Source: an uncultured Acidobacteriota bacterium
GTDB taxonomy: Bacteria > Acidobacteriota > Blastocatellia > RBC074
Reading direction: 5' to 3'
Assembly (NCBI GenBank): GCA_902825875.1
Contig: CADECP010000006.1
Coordinates: 184,588 to 248,587 of the forward strand
DNA length: 64,000 bases
A program made the translations under genes and the position numbers. Shown piece after piece: positions 9,669-18,836 of this stretch (within the stretch, counting starts at the first letter, position 1; the number at the start of each line of letters is the position of its first letter). Below the pieces are notes generated by a model that was not told where the DNA came from, did no database searches, and was given only the letters and a program-made list of their open reading frames with translations.

Positions 9669-9907
9669 TTCATTTCCTCGTTTGCCTGCAAGATTGGTTG
9701 AGTAAACCGATTTCTGTTTCAGCAAACTCCAAGCCAAAAACCTCTGTCTGGAAAACTTCTTCGTAAATGCTTTTCACGCAACAGAAGAAGAGAGGTTGAA
9801 ACAAATTGTAATTCGGAGTTTTGTGGCCGATGAGCCACGTTGGAAAAGTCCGGCTGTGGATTTTGGGCAAAGCCAGATGTCGCTGATTGAATGTCGTTGA
9901 TTGAAAG

Positions 9908-9942
9908 AAAAAGCCGCGAACAAATTCTGTTCGCGGCTTTTT
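9908..9942 (-). terminator. Rho-independent terminator of rpsU
   Basis: A perfect 15-bp stem, AAAAAGCCGCGAACA / TGTTCGCGGCTTTTT, with a 5-base loop and a T run on the minus strand, just 3' of rpsU. The symmetric A/T ends mean it could act in both directions. The remaining gap up to lpxC (9669-9907) shows no gene. Confidence 0.9.
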
Positions 9943-9963
9943 CTGAATGCGTGCGTCGGAAAG

Positions 9964-10173
9964 TTATTCCGAAGGCGGCATCGGACGAGTGCGATATTTC
10001 TTGCGGTTCCGTTTGCGAGCCAGCGCCGATTTCAATCGGGCTTTTTCTCCGGGCGGAACGTAAAAAGCATGCCGTTTGACTTCACGAATGATGTCTTCCT
10101 GCTGCACTTTGCGTTTGAAGCGGCGGAGCGCGCTTTCCAGCGTCTCGTTATCGCCGAGTTTCACTTCTGCCAA
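9964..10173 (-). CDS. rpsU: 30S ribosomal protein bS21
   Basis: A 69-residue basic protein with the S21 pattern: ESALRRFKRKVQQEDIIREVKR followed by the KARLKSALARKRNRKKY tail. It binds the 30S platform and takes part in initiation. A TTG start at 10173 is preceded by AGGTG, and a strong terminator follows the gene. It sits alone between lpxC and the ATPase of the TIR cassette. Confidence 0.94.
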   Translation of the reverse strand: MAEVKLGDNETLESALRRFKRKVQQEDIIREVKRHAFYVPPGEKARLKSALARKRNRKKYRTRPMPPSE

Positions 10174-10330
10174 AGGTATTCACCTGCCTTTCAATCATGG
10201 CAATTTCGAAGATGGAATCAGCCGCCAAAACCAAACAGGCTGCCGAAAAGAAGGGCGGAGCATACGCGCCGCATTCCGGGTCGTCAAGCGACCGGAGTTT
10301 TCCACTGACAACGCTGACAACGTGGCAACC

Positions 10331-12628
10331 TCATTGGCCTCGCAGCTTCAACCACCGAGCCATCAACGGTACGCGCAACCGCCACTCGCCGTTCGATTCC
10401 GCAATCAACAATCGCCGTCGCAACGAAGCCGCAATCGCTTCGTCCTGCGGCGGCGGTTGCGTTTCAACGCGGCGGAAATTCAGCAGGTAATCCCACTCAC
10501 CCGGCAGAGTGGATTCGCGGTGCATCAATTCGTACAACACGTTTTGGCCGCGCACGATGGATTTATCCAGCGCGCGTTCAAACAGTTCTGGCGTGACTGC
10601 GGCGACTTCTTCCAGGTTGACCAAATCCACAATCGTTTCGGCAATCAGTTGCACCAGATGCGGCCAGCCTCCGGCTTCGGCGTGAATGCGTTCAATGCCG
10701 CCTTCGCCCCAAAAGCTGGCGGCGAAGCGTGGACGTTTTTCTTCGTTGTTGCGCCACAACGTGGAATGCTTCATCGGTTCGGTCAGCAGCAATCGAGTTT
10801 CGGCTTCGGTGAAGGCTGGAACTTCGATGGTGCGCGCGCTGACCAGATACGAAGTCCACGCGGCGTTTTTCAGTTCGTAAATTTCGTGGCTGCCCGCAAA
10901 AATCCAGGTGATGCGGCGATGCGTTTGGATGGATTCGCGTAAGGTGTCCAGCAAACCGAGCGGAAAGACGCCTTCGCCAATTTTGGCGTCAATCGTTTCG
11001 TACTCATCCACCGCCAGCAATAATCGTTTGCCTTTGGCTTCAAGCTCCGAATTGCAGGCGGTCAGGAAGCTGAAAAAGCTGCTCAAATCCGTTGGTGGAT
11101 CATCGGCGGGCAGCGACGGTACGCAGCGGCGAATCTCTTCGTGCAGAGCCTTTACCGCCGATTCCACCGAAGTAAACATCTGCGGATTCTGCATCGAAAC
11201 AAACGCTGTCAACACATCAGTTGGCAAAAAGCCCGTCAGGTTCCTCAAGATCGTGGATTTGCCCATTCGTCGCCGAGCGTACAGAACCAAACCGGGGCAG
11301 CCTGTGCTCAACATCACCTGTTGTTCCAATTCGCCGATGACCGAGTAACGGGCGAGAAAGGCTTCGCTTTCAGGATTGGCCGGATCGCCAGCGCGGAAGA
11401 CTTGTGTGGTGGTTTCTCCGGTCGCGCCGCGTCGAGCTTCGGCCAATTGGCGGTTGGCAATTTCCAGCCAGTTGAGTGCGGCCTGGCGAAATTCGGTTTT
11501 CAGCGGTTCTCGGTATCCGGCGATGTTGTTGCGAAAGGTTTCGATCCGCGCGCAAAGTTGTTCGGCGGCGGGTTCACGGAAGAGCGGGCGATTGATAGTG
11601 TTCAGCCGCGTTTGCAGCGAACTGATTTCGGCCATCCATTCTTCGACTTCTTCGGTCTGAGCCAGAAAGCCTTTGTCACCGGCTGGCAACTGCGCGGCGA
11701 TGTCAGCGAGTTTTGTCAGGTCGGCAGTTCGTCCGGCTTCACGAGCCAGCAAAGTTGTTTTGGCGCGCAACGCTTGCTTTGACTGTTGCGGATATTCGTC
11801 AATCAGCCGCTCTATTTCGGCGGTTCCGGCTTTCGGCTCGGCTTCGGCGTAAGCGACCAGCAGCCGATGCAGGCCGAAGTATGGAACTGAACTCATCTGA
11901 TCCCACGCCGCCGGGTGAAGCCAATACAATTTCGTTCGTGGCTTCGGCCAAGTTAGCGCCAAATGGAATGGAAGGTAGTAAAGCCGCAGCATCGAAACAA
12001 ACAGCGAGGTGCCTTGGCTAATTCCTATGGTCAATCCAACCGTGGGGGCGAGGACTTCGTCTATGCCTCCCACGATGCTGACTACGTAGATTCCGTTAAT
12101 GACGAGAATGATGCCGAAGCTGATGAATAGGAAGACACCTTCGGCGATGCTGACGGCGATGCTTCCAGCAACTCCGAAAGCGATGCCGAAGGCTATGTTG
12201 ACGGTGATGTTTTCCGCGATGCCGAAGGTGATCCCCAAAGTAAAGCTGAGGGTAATGCCGAAAGCGATGCCGAGGGCGATGCCGAAGGCGATGCCTCCGG
12301 CGATGCCGACGGCGATGCCGACGGCGATGCCGACGGCGATGCCGACGGCGATGATAGATGCGTGATAGTAAATGTTCGGATTATCCGACGTAGGTTCAAA
12401 TTCGAACACGCCGAAAATGATGAACCTGAACACGACGCACAGCAGAATCAGGTAAGGTAGATTGTGCCAATACAACGTGAAGCCGGTTTTCGCCGCCGCC
12501 AGTTTCGGCATTTGATCCAATTGGTTGTGAACATCTTTGGGGCGCCGATACATCAACCCCAGCCACCACATCGCGGATTTATGGCTGCGCCATCCGAAGC
12601 CGAGTTGATCTAAGGGAATTGGAGTCAT
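10331..12628 (-). CDS. Membrane-anchored AAA/STAND-like ATPase with GIAx repeat domain
   Basis: A large protein in three parts (765 residues from ATG 12628). The N-terminal 250 residues are membrane-embedded and carry a run of four-residue GIAV/GIAF units coded by 12-bp tandem repeats. A helical middle follows (about 280-450). The C-terminus is a P-loop ATPase similar to archaeal-type ATPases: Walker A RRRMGKST near 455 and Walker B LLLAVDEYE near 540, then a winged-helix-like tail. The start is uncertain because a MITE lies directly upstream; the frame reads into the element up to 12721. It lies downstream of a TIR gene on the same strand, which suggests a sensing or switching role in defence (inference). 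Confidence 0.75.
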   Translation of the reverse strand: MTPIPLDQLGFGWRSHKSAMWWLGLMYRRPKDVHNQLDQMPKLAAAKTGFTLYWHNLPYLILLCVVFRFIIFGVFEFEPTSDNPNIYYHASIIAVGIAVGIAVGIAVGIAGGIAFGIALGIAFGITLSFTLGITFGIAENITVNIAFGIAFGVAGSIAVSIAEGVFLFISFGIILVINGIYVVSIVGGIDEVLAPTVGLTIGISQGTSLFVSMLRLYYLPFHLALTWPKPRTKLYWLHPAAWDQMSSVPYFGLHRLLVAYAEAEPKAGTAEIERLIDEYPQQSKQALRAKTTLLAREAGRTADLTKLADIAAQLPAGDKGFLAQTEEVEEWMAEISSLQTRLNTINRPLFREPAAEQLCARIETFRNNIAGYREPLKTEFRQAALNWLEIANRQLAEARRGATGETTTQVFRAGDPANPESEAFLARYSVIGELEQQVMLSTGCPGLVLYARRRMGKSTILRNLTGFLPTDVLTAFVSMQNPQMFTSVESAVKALHEEIRRCVPSLPADDPPTDLSSFFSFLTACNSELEAKGKRLLLAVDEYETIDAKIGEGVFPLGLLDTLRESIQTHRRITWIFAGSHEIYELKNAAWTSYLVSARTIEVPAFTEAETRLLLTEPMKHSTLWRNNEEKRPRFAASFWGEGGIERIHAEAGGWPHLVQLIAETIVDLVNLEEVAAVTPELFERALDKSIVRGQNVLYELMHRESTLPGEWDYLLNFRRVETQPPPQDEAIAASLRRRLLIAESNGEWRLRVPLMARWLKLRGQ
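12130..12357 (-). repeat. 12-bp tandem repeat coding the GIAx membrane segment
   Basis: At 12299-12346 there are four perfect copies of GGCGATGCCGAC, with degenerate copies stretching back to about 12130. Read on the minus strand each unit codes four residues (GIAV and variants), so copy-number change would keep the frame and lengthen or shorten the membrane domain. Confidence 0.85.
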
Positions 12629-12661
12629 TTCGTAAACGCTCACGTTGGAGTCGTGATTCAA

Positions 12662-12910
12662 TTCAGCCTGCGGAGCAGGCGACAGCATAAAGCCTTGGGT
12701 GAAGGCGAAGCCGGAACCCAAGGAAAGCAGGTTCGGTTACCGGCCAGCCCGCGCAAGTGGGCGACAGCCAATCCGGCAAACAGGCGTGTTGACTTGCTGG
12801 TGGCTTCCGCCCGTTTCACGGGCGGGAACTTGATTCGCCTGGTAACCCGGAGTTCCGCGCTACCGCGCTCCACTCCGGGCTTTATGCTGCCGCCTGCTCC
12901 GCAGGCTGAA
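12662..12910. mobile_element. MITE-like element with 33-bp terminal inverted repeats
   Basis: The ends 12662-12694 and 12878-12910 are near-perfect inverted copies (TTCAGCCTGCGGAGCAGGCG followed by a CAGCATAAAGCC block). The 249-bp interior codes no convincing protein and no transposase. It fills almost the entire gap between the TIR stop (8 bp away) and the ATPase, so it inserted into an operon junction. A clear target-site duplication is not visible. Confidence 0.8.
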
Positions 12911-12918
12911 ATTGGCAC

Positions 12919-13827
12919 TTATCTTTTGCACCCATTCAATTCGACCGTTTTAAACTCCATTGCCGACAACGGATGATCTTGCGGAACCAGTTGCGAAAAA
13001 TGCTGCCGCGATTGCGCCAGCAAAGTAAGAGCGCGCGATTCCATCATCAAATATCGCAAAGCCGAAAACAGATCGGTTCCGTATCGGCGACTGATGGCAT
13101 TGTCCAAATGCTTCAAGGCGATGTACGACATGCCGCGCGCTTCAATCGAATTGTGAAGCACCATCAAATCTTCATCCGGCGGCACGGGGCGTTGAATGCC
13201 GCAAGCCGCCAACAACTCCATGACCAAACCGTGCCGAGAATGAGTCGTGCCTTTGTTCAAGTCCACTTCGCCGAGTTTGAGCGGAAAGTCTGTCTGGATG
13301 TGTTTGATCAATTCATTCCACTTCGGATTGCCGGTGACGACCAGATTGACCGATTGATTGCGTTCCAGATAACGCAGGATTTCATCGCGTGCTTCCAGCC
13401 AGTGCGGAACTTCCGCGCCCAAATCGGCTTCGCAGGCTTTGAACAGCATGTCCCACTTGGTGGAATCTTTGTCGTTGGTCAGGTCAATCCAGAGCGGTTT
13501 GGAGTCTTTGATTTCGTCGGGCAAGTCGCACTTTTCCAGAATGACCGGAATCGTTGAACCGTTGGCGAAGTTCGGATCACGCGCGATGGCTCTGTTCATT
13601 TCGTGAAGGCAATCCGGGCGCGTCAGATATTCCGGCGTCAAAACCAACAGAGTGGAGTCGCATTCATCCTGCGTCTCGTCCATTTGCTTATAGACGCTGA
13701 TGCCTGCGGTGAAGCGTCCAACATCAATTCGTACGTCCGCGCCGCCCGCATCCAAGCACGGCTTCAATCGTTTCCCAACCCATTCACCTTGACGGTGGCA
13801 ATAGCTGATAAAGATTTTTTTGCTCAT
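12919..13827 (-). CDS. TIR-domain protein
   Basis: A 302-residue cytoplasmic protein. Residues 1-140 form a TIR domain: KIFISYCHRQGEWV at the start, DSTLLVLTPEYL in the core, and PDCLHEMNRA carrying Glu76 at the position of the catalytic glutamate of NAD-cleaving TIRs. The C-terminal half is not recognised and may be an adaptor or sensor. It follows the nucleotidyltransferase by 10 bp and precedes the membrane ATPase. The order suggests a TIR effector whose activity is controlled by the neighbouring ATPase (inference). Confidence 0.85.
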   Translation of the reverse strand: MSKKIFISYCHRQGEWVGKRLKPCLDAGGADVRIDVGRFTAGISVYKQMDETQDECDSTLLVLTPEYLTRPDCLHEMNRAIARDPNFANGSTIPVILEKCDLPDEIKDSKPLWIDLTNDKDSTKWDMLFKACEADLGAEVPHWLEARDEILRYLERNQSVNLVVTGNPKWNELIKHIQTDFPLKLGEVDLNKGTTHSRHGLVMELLAACGIQRPVPPDEDLMVLHNSIEARGMSYIALKHLDNAISRRYGTDLFSALRYLMMESRALTLLAQSRQHFSQLVPQDHPLSAMEFKTVELNGCKR

Positions 13828-13837
13828 CGTTGGCTGT

Positions 13838-14428
13838 TCAAAAATCGTCTTCGTCGGTTTGAGGCAAAATTTCCTGTGCGACCAGTTCGCGCCAGATCGT
13901 CAGCACCGCTTGATCCGCTTTGGCAGCGTTCAAACTATCCGTCACCTGGCCAGGATCGGATTTCAATTCGGGAAAGGTCAGAAGTAATAACGCCAAGTCA
14001 CGCCAATCCGTACCGGCTTTCGGCTTGCCGCGTCTTTGGTGGTACGAGATGACTTTGCTGGCAATTAACTCTACAGGCGATAGCACGTTGATCTCATCAA
14101 TGCGTTGTAAGTGTGGAAACGAAGCGACTGATCGGACATCCACCAAATGCCGGTTGCCGGTCTTCTGCAATTGAAAGATGCGGTAGCCAAGCCCGTCTTT
14201 GATTTCGCGGACTCGAATGGCGACGTGAAACAACCGGCTGAGATGTTCGCGCAGTTCTTCTGCCAAATCGGATGCCCGCGTGGACATCAAATCCACATCC
14301 TGAGTCGCGCGAGGTTCATTGACGTAAACGTTGACGGCTTGCGCGCCGAACAGAACCACGTCGTCGCGTCCGCGCAGGAAGTCAATCACGGCGTTCTGAA
14401 TCGTGGCGAGTGGTAGGGCTTCTTTCAT
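13838..14428 (-). CDS. Nucleotidyltransferase, AbiEii/MNT-like
   Basis: A 196-residue protein with the polymerase-beta-type nucleotidyltransferase signature: FGAQAVNVY (GG/GS helix position), then ATQDVDLMS with Asp44 and Asp46 as metal ligands. The C-terminal TDWRDLALLLL helix resembles the RDxxD-type element of AbiEii-like proteins. ATG 14428 is preceded by GGGAG at good spacing, so the upstream in-frame extension to 14524 is unlikely. It is the first gene of the TIR cassette. It could be a toxin-type tRNA or protein modifier, or an unrelated neighbour. Confidence 0.7.
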   Translation of the reverse strand: MKEALPLATIQNAVIDFLRGRDDVVLFGAQAVNVYVNEPRATQDVDLMSTRASDLAEELREHLSRLFHVAIRVREIKDGLGYRIFQLQKTGNRHLVDVRSVASFPHLQRIDEINVLSPVELIASKVISYHQRRGKPKAGTDWRDLALLLLTFPELKSDPGQVTDSLNAAKADQAVLTIWRELVAQEILPQTDEDDF

Positions 14429-14549
14429 CACGATCTCCCGGAAGTTGATTGTGTCGGCGACGAACATCTTATGACTCCAAAACTGAAAATGCGGATTGAA
14501 GAACTTGCATCCCTCAATCCGCATTCTACTTTCGCTGATTGTGATTTGA

Positions 14550-17315
14550 CTAGGCGGTTGTCGTTTTGGCAGCGCCTTTATCCGCCAACGCCGCGTGAGC
14601 AGCGGCCAGCAGCGCGATCGGGACGCGGTACGGCGAACAACTGACGTAGTTCATGCCGACCTTGTGGCAGAAGATCACGGATTCGGGATCGCCTCCGTGT
14701 TCGCCGCAGATGCCGACTTTCAGGTTCGGTTTGGACGAACGGCCTTTCTGAATGCCGATGTCCACCAATTGGCCGACGCCGGTTTGATCCAAGACCTGGA
14801 ACGGATCGTCGCCGTAAATCTTCTTTTCGACATAAGCCGGAAGGAATTTGCCGGAATCGTCGCGGCTCAGACCCATCGTCATTTGTGTCAGGTCGTTCGT
14901 GCCGAAGCTGAAAAACTCGGCGACTTCGGCAATTTGATTGGCGGTCAGCGCAGCGCGCGGAACTTCGATCATCGTGCCGACCAGATATTCGACCGACTGC
15001 CCCGTCGCGGCAAAGACTTCACCGGCAACGCGGCGAACGACATCGGCTTGCAGCTTCAATTCGATGACGTTGCCGACCAGCGGAATCATGATTTCCGGTT
15101 TGACGGTCACGCCTTCGGCTTTGACTTTGACGGCGGCTTCAAAAATGGCGCGCGCCTGCATTTCTGTAATTTCGGGATAGATGATGCCCAAACGGCAGCC
15201 GCGATGGCCCAACATAGGATTGAATTCGTGCAGGGAAGTGACTTTGGCTTTGGCTTCCTTGAACGGCATTTTGATCTTGGCGGCCAGTTCTTTCAGGGTC
15301 TTGTCGTCGTGCGGAACGAATTCGTGCAGCGGCGGATCCAGCGTGCGGATCGTCACAGGGAAGCCGTTCATCGCGCGGAAAATGCCGACGAAATCTTCGC
15401 GTTGCAATTCCAGCAAATCGGCCAAAGCGCCTTTGTACAACTGTTCGGGCTTGGCGATTTTCTTTTCCAGGTCTTTGACGCGCTTGGCAGCGTCTTTCGA
15501 GCCGGATTTTTCAGCATCAGCGCGAGCCGTAGCCAATTGCGCTTCCAGGTTTTTGAAATCCGACGAAGACAGAATCATCTGGCGGACGCTGTCAATGCGA
15601 TTGCCTTCAAAGAACATGTGCTCTGTCCGGCACAGGCCGATGCCTTCGGCTCCGAATCCGCGCGCGACTTCGGAATCGTGCGGAGTGTCAGCGTTGGCGC
15701 GCACGCCAAGCTTGCGATAATCGTTGACCCACTCCATCAAGGTTTTGAAATGGCCGCTGATTTCAGGATTGATCAGCGGAACTTCGCCGGTGATGACTCG
15801 ACCGGTGGAACCGTCCAGCGTGATTGAATCGCCTTTTTTGACGACCAAATCGCCGACCGTGAATTGCTGGTTGGCGTAATCAACCACCACTTGATCGCAA
15901 CCCGCCACGCAGCATTTGCCCATTCCGCGAGCAACCACCGCCGCGTGTGAAGTCATACCGCCGCGCGAAGTCAAAATCGCTTGAGCCGCAACCATTCCGT
16001 GAAAGTCTTCAGGCGAAGTTTCAGTGCGAACCAGAATGACTTTCTTGCCTTCTTTGGCCATTTCTTCGGCTTCGTCCGGATCGAAAACCGCCGTACCCGA
16101 AGCGGCTCCGGGCGATGCTGGCAAGCCGGTGGCGATGACGTTCAAGCTGGCTTTGGGATCAATCATCGGGTGCAGCAATTGATCTAACTGCGCCGGTTCG
16201 ACGCGCTGGATGGCTGTGGCTTTATCAATCACGCCTTCTTCAACCATTTCGACGGCGACGCGAACGGCGGCTGCGCCGGTGCGTTTGGCGTTGCGCGTTT
16301 GCAGCATATACAGCTTGCCGCGTTCGATGGTGAATTCCATGTCTTGCACGTCTTTGTAATGGCGCTCCAGGCGGTTGGCCAGTTCGACGAACTGGTTGTA
16401 CATCTCCGGCATTTCTTCGTGAAGCTGCGCGATTTTCTTCGGCGTGCGGGTTCCGGCGACCACGTCTTCGCCTTGCGCGTTTTGCAGGTATTCGCCGTAC
16501 AGGACTTTTTCGCCGGTCGAAACGTCGCGGGTGAACGCCACGCCCGTGCCTGAATCTTCGCCCATGTTGCCGAAGACCATGGTTTGCACGTTGACGGCCG
16601 TGCCCAGGTTGTCGTCAATTTTGTTGATGCGGCGATAATCTTTGGCGCGGCGGCCATTCCACGAAGCGAACACGGCTTTGATGGCGTATTTGACCTGATC
16701 CAGCGGATCGGTCGGAAATTCGTTGCCGGTTTCTTTTTTGACGATGGCTTTGAAATCGGCCACGACTTTGGCCAGCGTTTCTTCGCCGACTTCGGTGTCG
16801 CCTTTGACGCCGAGTTGTTTTTTGTAACCGTCAAACACGTGCTCGAATTTTTCGGAATCAATGTTAAGCACGATCTTGCCGAACAATTGAATGAAGCGGC
16901 GATATGCGTCCCACGAAAAGCGTTCGTTATTGGTCATCTTCGCCAGAGCGACGCGGGTTTCGTCGTTCAAGCCCAGGTTCAACACGGTGTCCATCATTCC
17001 GGGCATGGAAAACTTTGCGCCGGAACGAACCGAAACCAACAGCGGATTGTCGCTGCCGCCGAACTTTTTGCCGGTGAAGGCTTCGACTTTGGCCAGAGCT
17101 TCCAGCGCCTGATCCCACATGCCTTCGGGGAACTGTTCGCCTTCTGTGTAATAAGCGTTGCAGGCTTCTGTGGTGATGGTGAAACCGGGCGGAACCGGCA
17201 TGCCTGCGTTGGTCATTTCGGCCAGGCCGGAGCCTTTTCCGCCGAGCAAATCTTTCATCTGGCCTGTGCCTTCGGTCTGGCCGTCGGCAAACAGGTACAC
17301 GTATTTCGTACTCAT
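14550..17315 (-). CDS. ppdK: Pyruvate, phosphate dikinase
   Basis: Interconverts pyruvate + ATP + Pi and phosphoenolpyruvate + AMP + PPi. Domains in order: the ATP-grasp region from residue 1 (GGKGSGLAEM near 26), the swivelling phosphohistidine domain with GGMTSHAAVVARGMGK, and the C-terminal TIM-barrel PEP domain with FGTNDLTQMTMGLSRDD and CGEHGGDP. At 921 residues it is slightly longer than usual; the extra length includes a Lys/Glu-rich insert (DAEKSGSKDAAKRVKDLEK). Located downstream of recO on the same strand. Confidence 0.96.
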   Translation of the reverse strand: MSTKYVYLFADGQTEGTGQMKDLLGGKGSGLAEMTNAGMPVPPGFTITTEACNAYYTEGEQFPEGMWDQALEALAKVEAFTGKKFGGSDNPLLVSVRSGAKFSMPGMMDTVLNLGLNDETRVALAKMTNNERFSWDAYRRFIQLFGKIVLNIDSEKFEHVFDGYKKQLGVKGDTEVGEETLAKVVADFKAIVKKETGNEFPTDPLDQVKYAIKAVFASWNGRRAKDYRRINKIDDNLGTAVNVQTMVFGNMGEDSGTGVAFTRDVSTGEKVLYGEYLQNAQGEDVVAGTRTPKKIAQLHEEMPEMYNQFVELANRLERHYKDVQDMEFTIERGKLYMLQTRNAKRTGAAAVRVAVEMVEEGVIDKATAIQRVEPAQLDQLLHPMIDPKASLNVIATGLPASPGAASGTAVFDPDEAEEMAKEGKKVILVRTETSPEDFHGMVAAQAILTSRGGMTSHAAVVARGMGKCCVAGCDQVVVDYANQQFTVGDLVVKKGDSITLDGSTGRVITGEVPLINPEISGHFKTLMEWVNDYRKLGVRANADTPHDSEVARGFGAEGIGLCRTEHMFFEGNRIDSVRQMILSSSDFKNLEAQLATARADAEKSGSKDAAKRVKDLEKKIAKPEQLYKGALADLLELQREDFVGIFRAMNGFPVTIRTLDPPLHEFVPHDDKTLKELAAKIKMPFKEAKAKVTSLHEFNPMLGHRGCRLGIIYPEITEMQARAIFEAAVKVKAEGVTVKPEIMIPLVGNVIELKLQADVVRRVAGEVFAATGQSVEYLVGTMIEVPRAALTANQIAEVAEFFSFGTNDLTQMTMGLSRDDSGKFLPAYVEKKIYGDDPFQVLDQTGVGQLVDIGIQKGRSSKPNLKVGICGEHGGDPESVIFCHKVGMNYVSCSPYRVPIALLAAAHAALADKGAAKTTTA

Positions 17316-17345
17316 TGCTGTTTGTTTTCTCCTGAAAAAATGTTC

Positions 17346-17410
17346 GTAGCGCCACCTTCAGGCAGAGTGGGTTTGATCGCCAAGACCTTCCGTCTGAAGG
17401 CGGCACTACA
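17346..17410. repeat. 65-bp inverted repeat between recO and ppdK
   Basis: The ends GTAGCGCCACCTTCAGGCAGA and TCTGAAGGCGGCACTAC are inverted copies around a short spacer. The element fills the gap between recO and ppdK. Only one copy was noticed in this window. Confidence 0.7.
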
Positions 17411-17413
17411 TGC

Positions 17414-18193
17414 TTAAATCGTAGCCGGTCGCAACCGGCTCAGAACTTCGTAAGATCGCGGCTCGCGTTCCAGCGCGCGAGCGATCAATCGCGTAGCGGT
17501 GTTGCCGACCTGATTGAGCAAGCCAGATTCACGGGGCAGCGACAAAAATTTGTTGGGGGATTGAGTCAAAATCTCTTGAATGGTGTGCCAGACTGCCGGA
17601 CGTAATTCTTCTCCGCGCTGGCCGCTGCAATTCAGACATTGCGGCATTCCTTCGTTGGTTAAGTACACCGACACATCGCCGTTCAAATCCTTTTCACACA
17701 AACCGCAATGCCGCCAATCGGGAAAGAATCCTGCCAGTTTCAGCATCCAGATTTCAAAGTATCGGCAGATTTCGTAATACCTGGCCAGCGGCATTTGGTT
17801 ATCGGTTTCGGCCTGCCGCATTGCTTCCAGAGTGGCGGCGATCAAACGATAAGCCGTGTCGTTCGGTTCGTGGTCGAGCAAAAACGAATCTACCAACTCC
17901 GCCCAGTATTGCATCACGCCCATTCGTTCGCTGCTCAGCCCCGCGACAAATTGCGACCTTATGATTTCGCAGGCGGAAATCGAAACCAGGTCTTTATTTT
18001 CTTTCTCAAAATAGGTCAGCGAGACTTCTGTGAATGGTTCCAGGCTGGCTCCGAACCGACTGCGTAGTTTTCTGGCTCCGTGCGCGATTCCACGAATTTT
18101 TCCTGCTTCGCGGGTGAAGAAGACGCAAATTTTGTCGGCTTCTTTCAGAGAAAAAGTGCGGAGCACAAAAGCTTCCGTGTCGTGCAGCGGCAT
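17414..18193 (-). CDS. recO: DNA repair protein RecO
   Basis: Recombination mediator of the RecFOR pathway that displaces SSB and loads RecA. The 259-residue length and domain order match: an N-terminal OB-fold (TEAFVLRTFSLKEADKICVFF, GIAHGARKLRSRFG), a helical core, and a zinc knuckle with CGLCEKDL and CLNCSG (four cysteines near 170 and 195). Followed at 80 bp by the start of a repeat and then ppdK. Confidence 0.92.
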   Translation of the reverse strand: MPLHDTEAFVLRTFSLKEADKICVFFTREAGKIRGIAHGARKLRSRFGASLEPFTEVSLTYFEKENKDLVSISACEIIRSQFVAGLSSERMGVMQYWAELVDSFLLDHEPNDTAYRLIAATLEAMRQAETDNQMPLARYYEICRYFEIWMLKLAGFFPDWRHCGLCEKDLNGDVSVYLTNEGMPQCLNCSGQRGEELRPAVWHTIQEILTQSPNKFLSLPRESGLLNQVGNTATRLIARALEREPRSYEVLSRLRPATI

Positions 18194-18296
18194 AAATTCT
18201 TGGAGCCAATTTGGGAAATTCGAAGTCAGCGGCGAATTAAGGCGCGTAGTCTAAACTGGCTTGACCAACTTCTCAACCGCCGCTGGAACCGCCGGA

Positions 18297-18722
18297 TTAC
18301 TTTTTGGTTGGCACTGACTTGGTTTTGGCGGCAGGCGTTGGCGTGGCGGTTGGTTCCGGAGTCGGTTCCAAAGCGAGGTCGCGTTTGTCTTTCAACGTGA
18401 CACGGGATTTGCCGTACATCAACGGATGGCCGCCGGGAAAACGAGTCACCCAAACAGCGCCTCGCCGAGGGTCATCGCCTTCGCCTTCGACCACGCCAAG
18501 GTATTTACCGCTTTCGGTCAGGTAAGCATGTTTGCCGATGGCGGGATTTTTTGGCGGCGGCTGGTTGCGATACCAGGAAACTCCGGCAAAGATGCCGCCC
18601 AGAATCAAAATGATGACGAAGTGTTTGAGCAGCTTGAAGAAGAATTTCCAGACCAGCCACAGAAATGCCAACAGCAGCAATCCGCCGCCCAGCACGAACC
18701 ATTTGATTGAGTCCCACTCCAT
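18297..18722 (-). CDS. Hypothetical two-helix membrane protein
   Basis: A 141-residue protein of unknown function. Two hydrophobic segments (about 8-28 and 35-52) are followed by a soluble part with a KYLGVVEGEGDD...GAVWVTR stretch that could be a small beta domain. The tail is a low-complexity Pro/Thr/Ala/Lys sequence. GGAGGG just before ATG 18722 sets the start. Probably anchored in the inner membrane with the tail exposed. Confidence 0.65.
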   Translation of the reverse strand: MEWDSIKWFVLGGGLLLLAFLWLVWKFFFKLLKHFVIILILGGIFAGVSWYRNQPPPKNPAIGKHAYLTESGKYLGVVEGEGDDPRRGAVWVTRFPGGHPLMYGKSRVTLKDKRDLALEPTPEPTATPTPAAKTKSVPTKK

Positions 18723-18836
18723 AAAATTACCCTCCACAGATTGACTGAGATTTTACCGCTTCAGAAAACTAAAACGGATTGCAGATCAGGAAAAAACTCC
18801 AATCCGCAATCCGCAATCTGAACTCCGCGCTCGAAT

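Noticed and set aside
9669..9737. Longer N-terminus for LpxC
   Set aside because: The added 23 residues have no family counterpart, whereas the TTG at 9668 has an SD and gives normal length.
12099..12365. A plus-strand frame rich in MPTAMPKA repeats
   Set aside because: Produced by reading the antisense strand of the 12-bp tandem repeat in the ATPase gene.
12658..12918. An 86-codon minus-strand frame across the MITE
   Set aside because: Its ends coincide with the inverted repeats and it lacks any conserved domain; it is the element itself.
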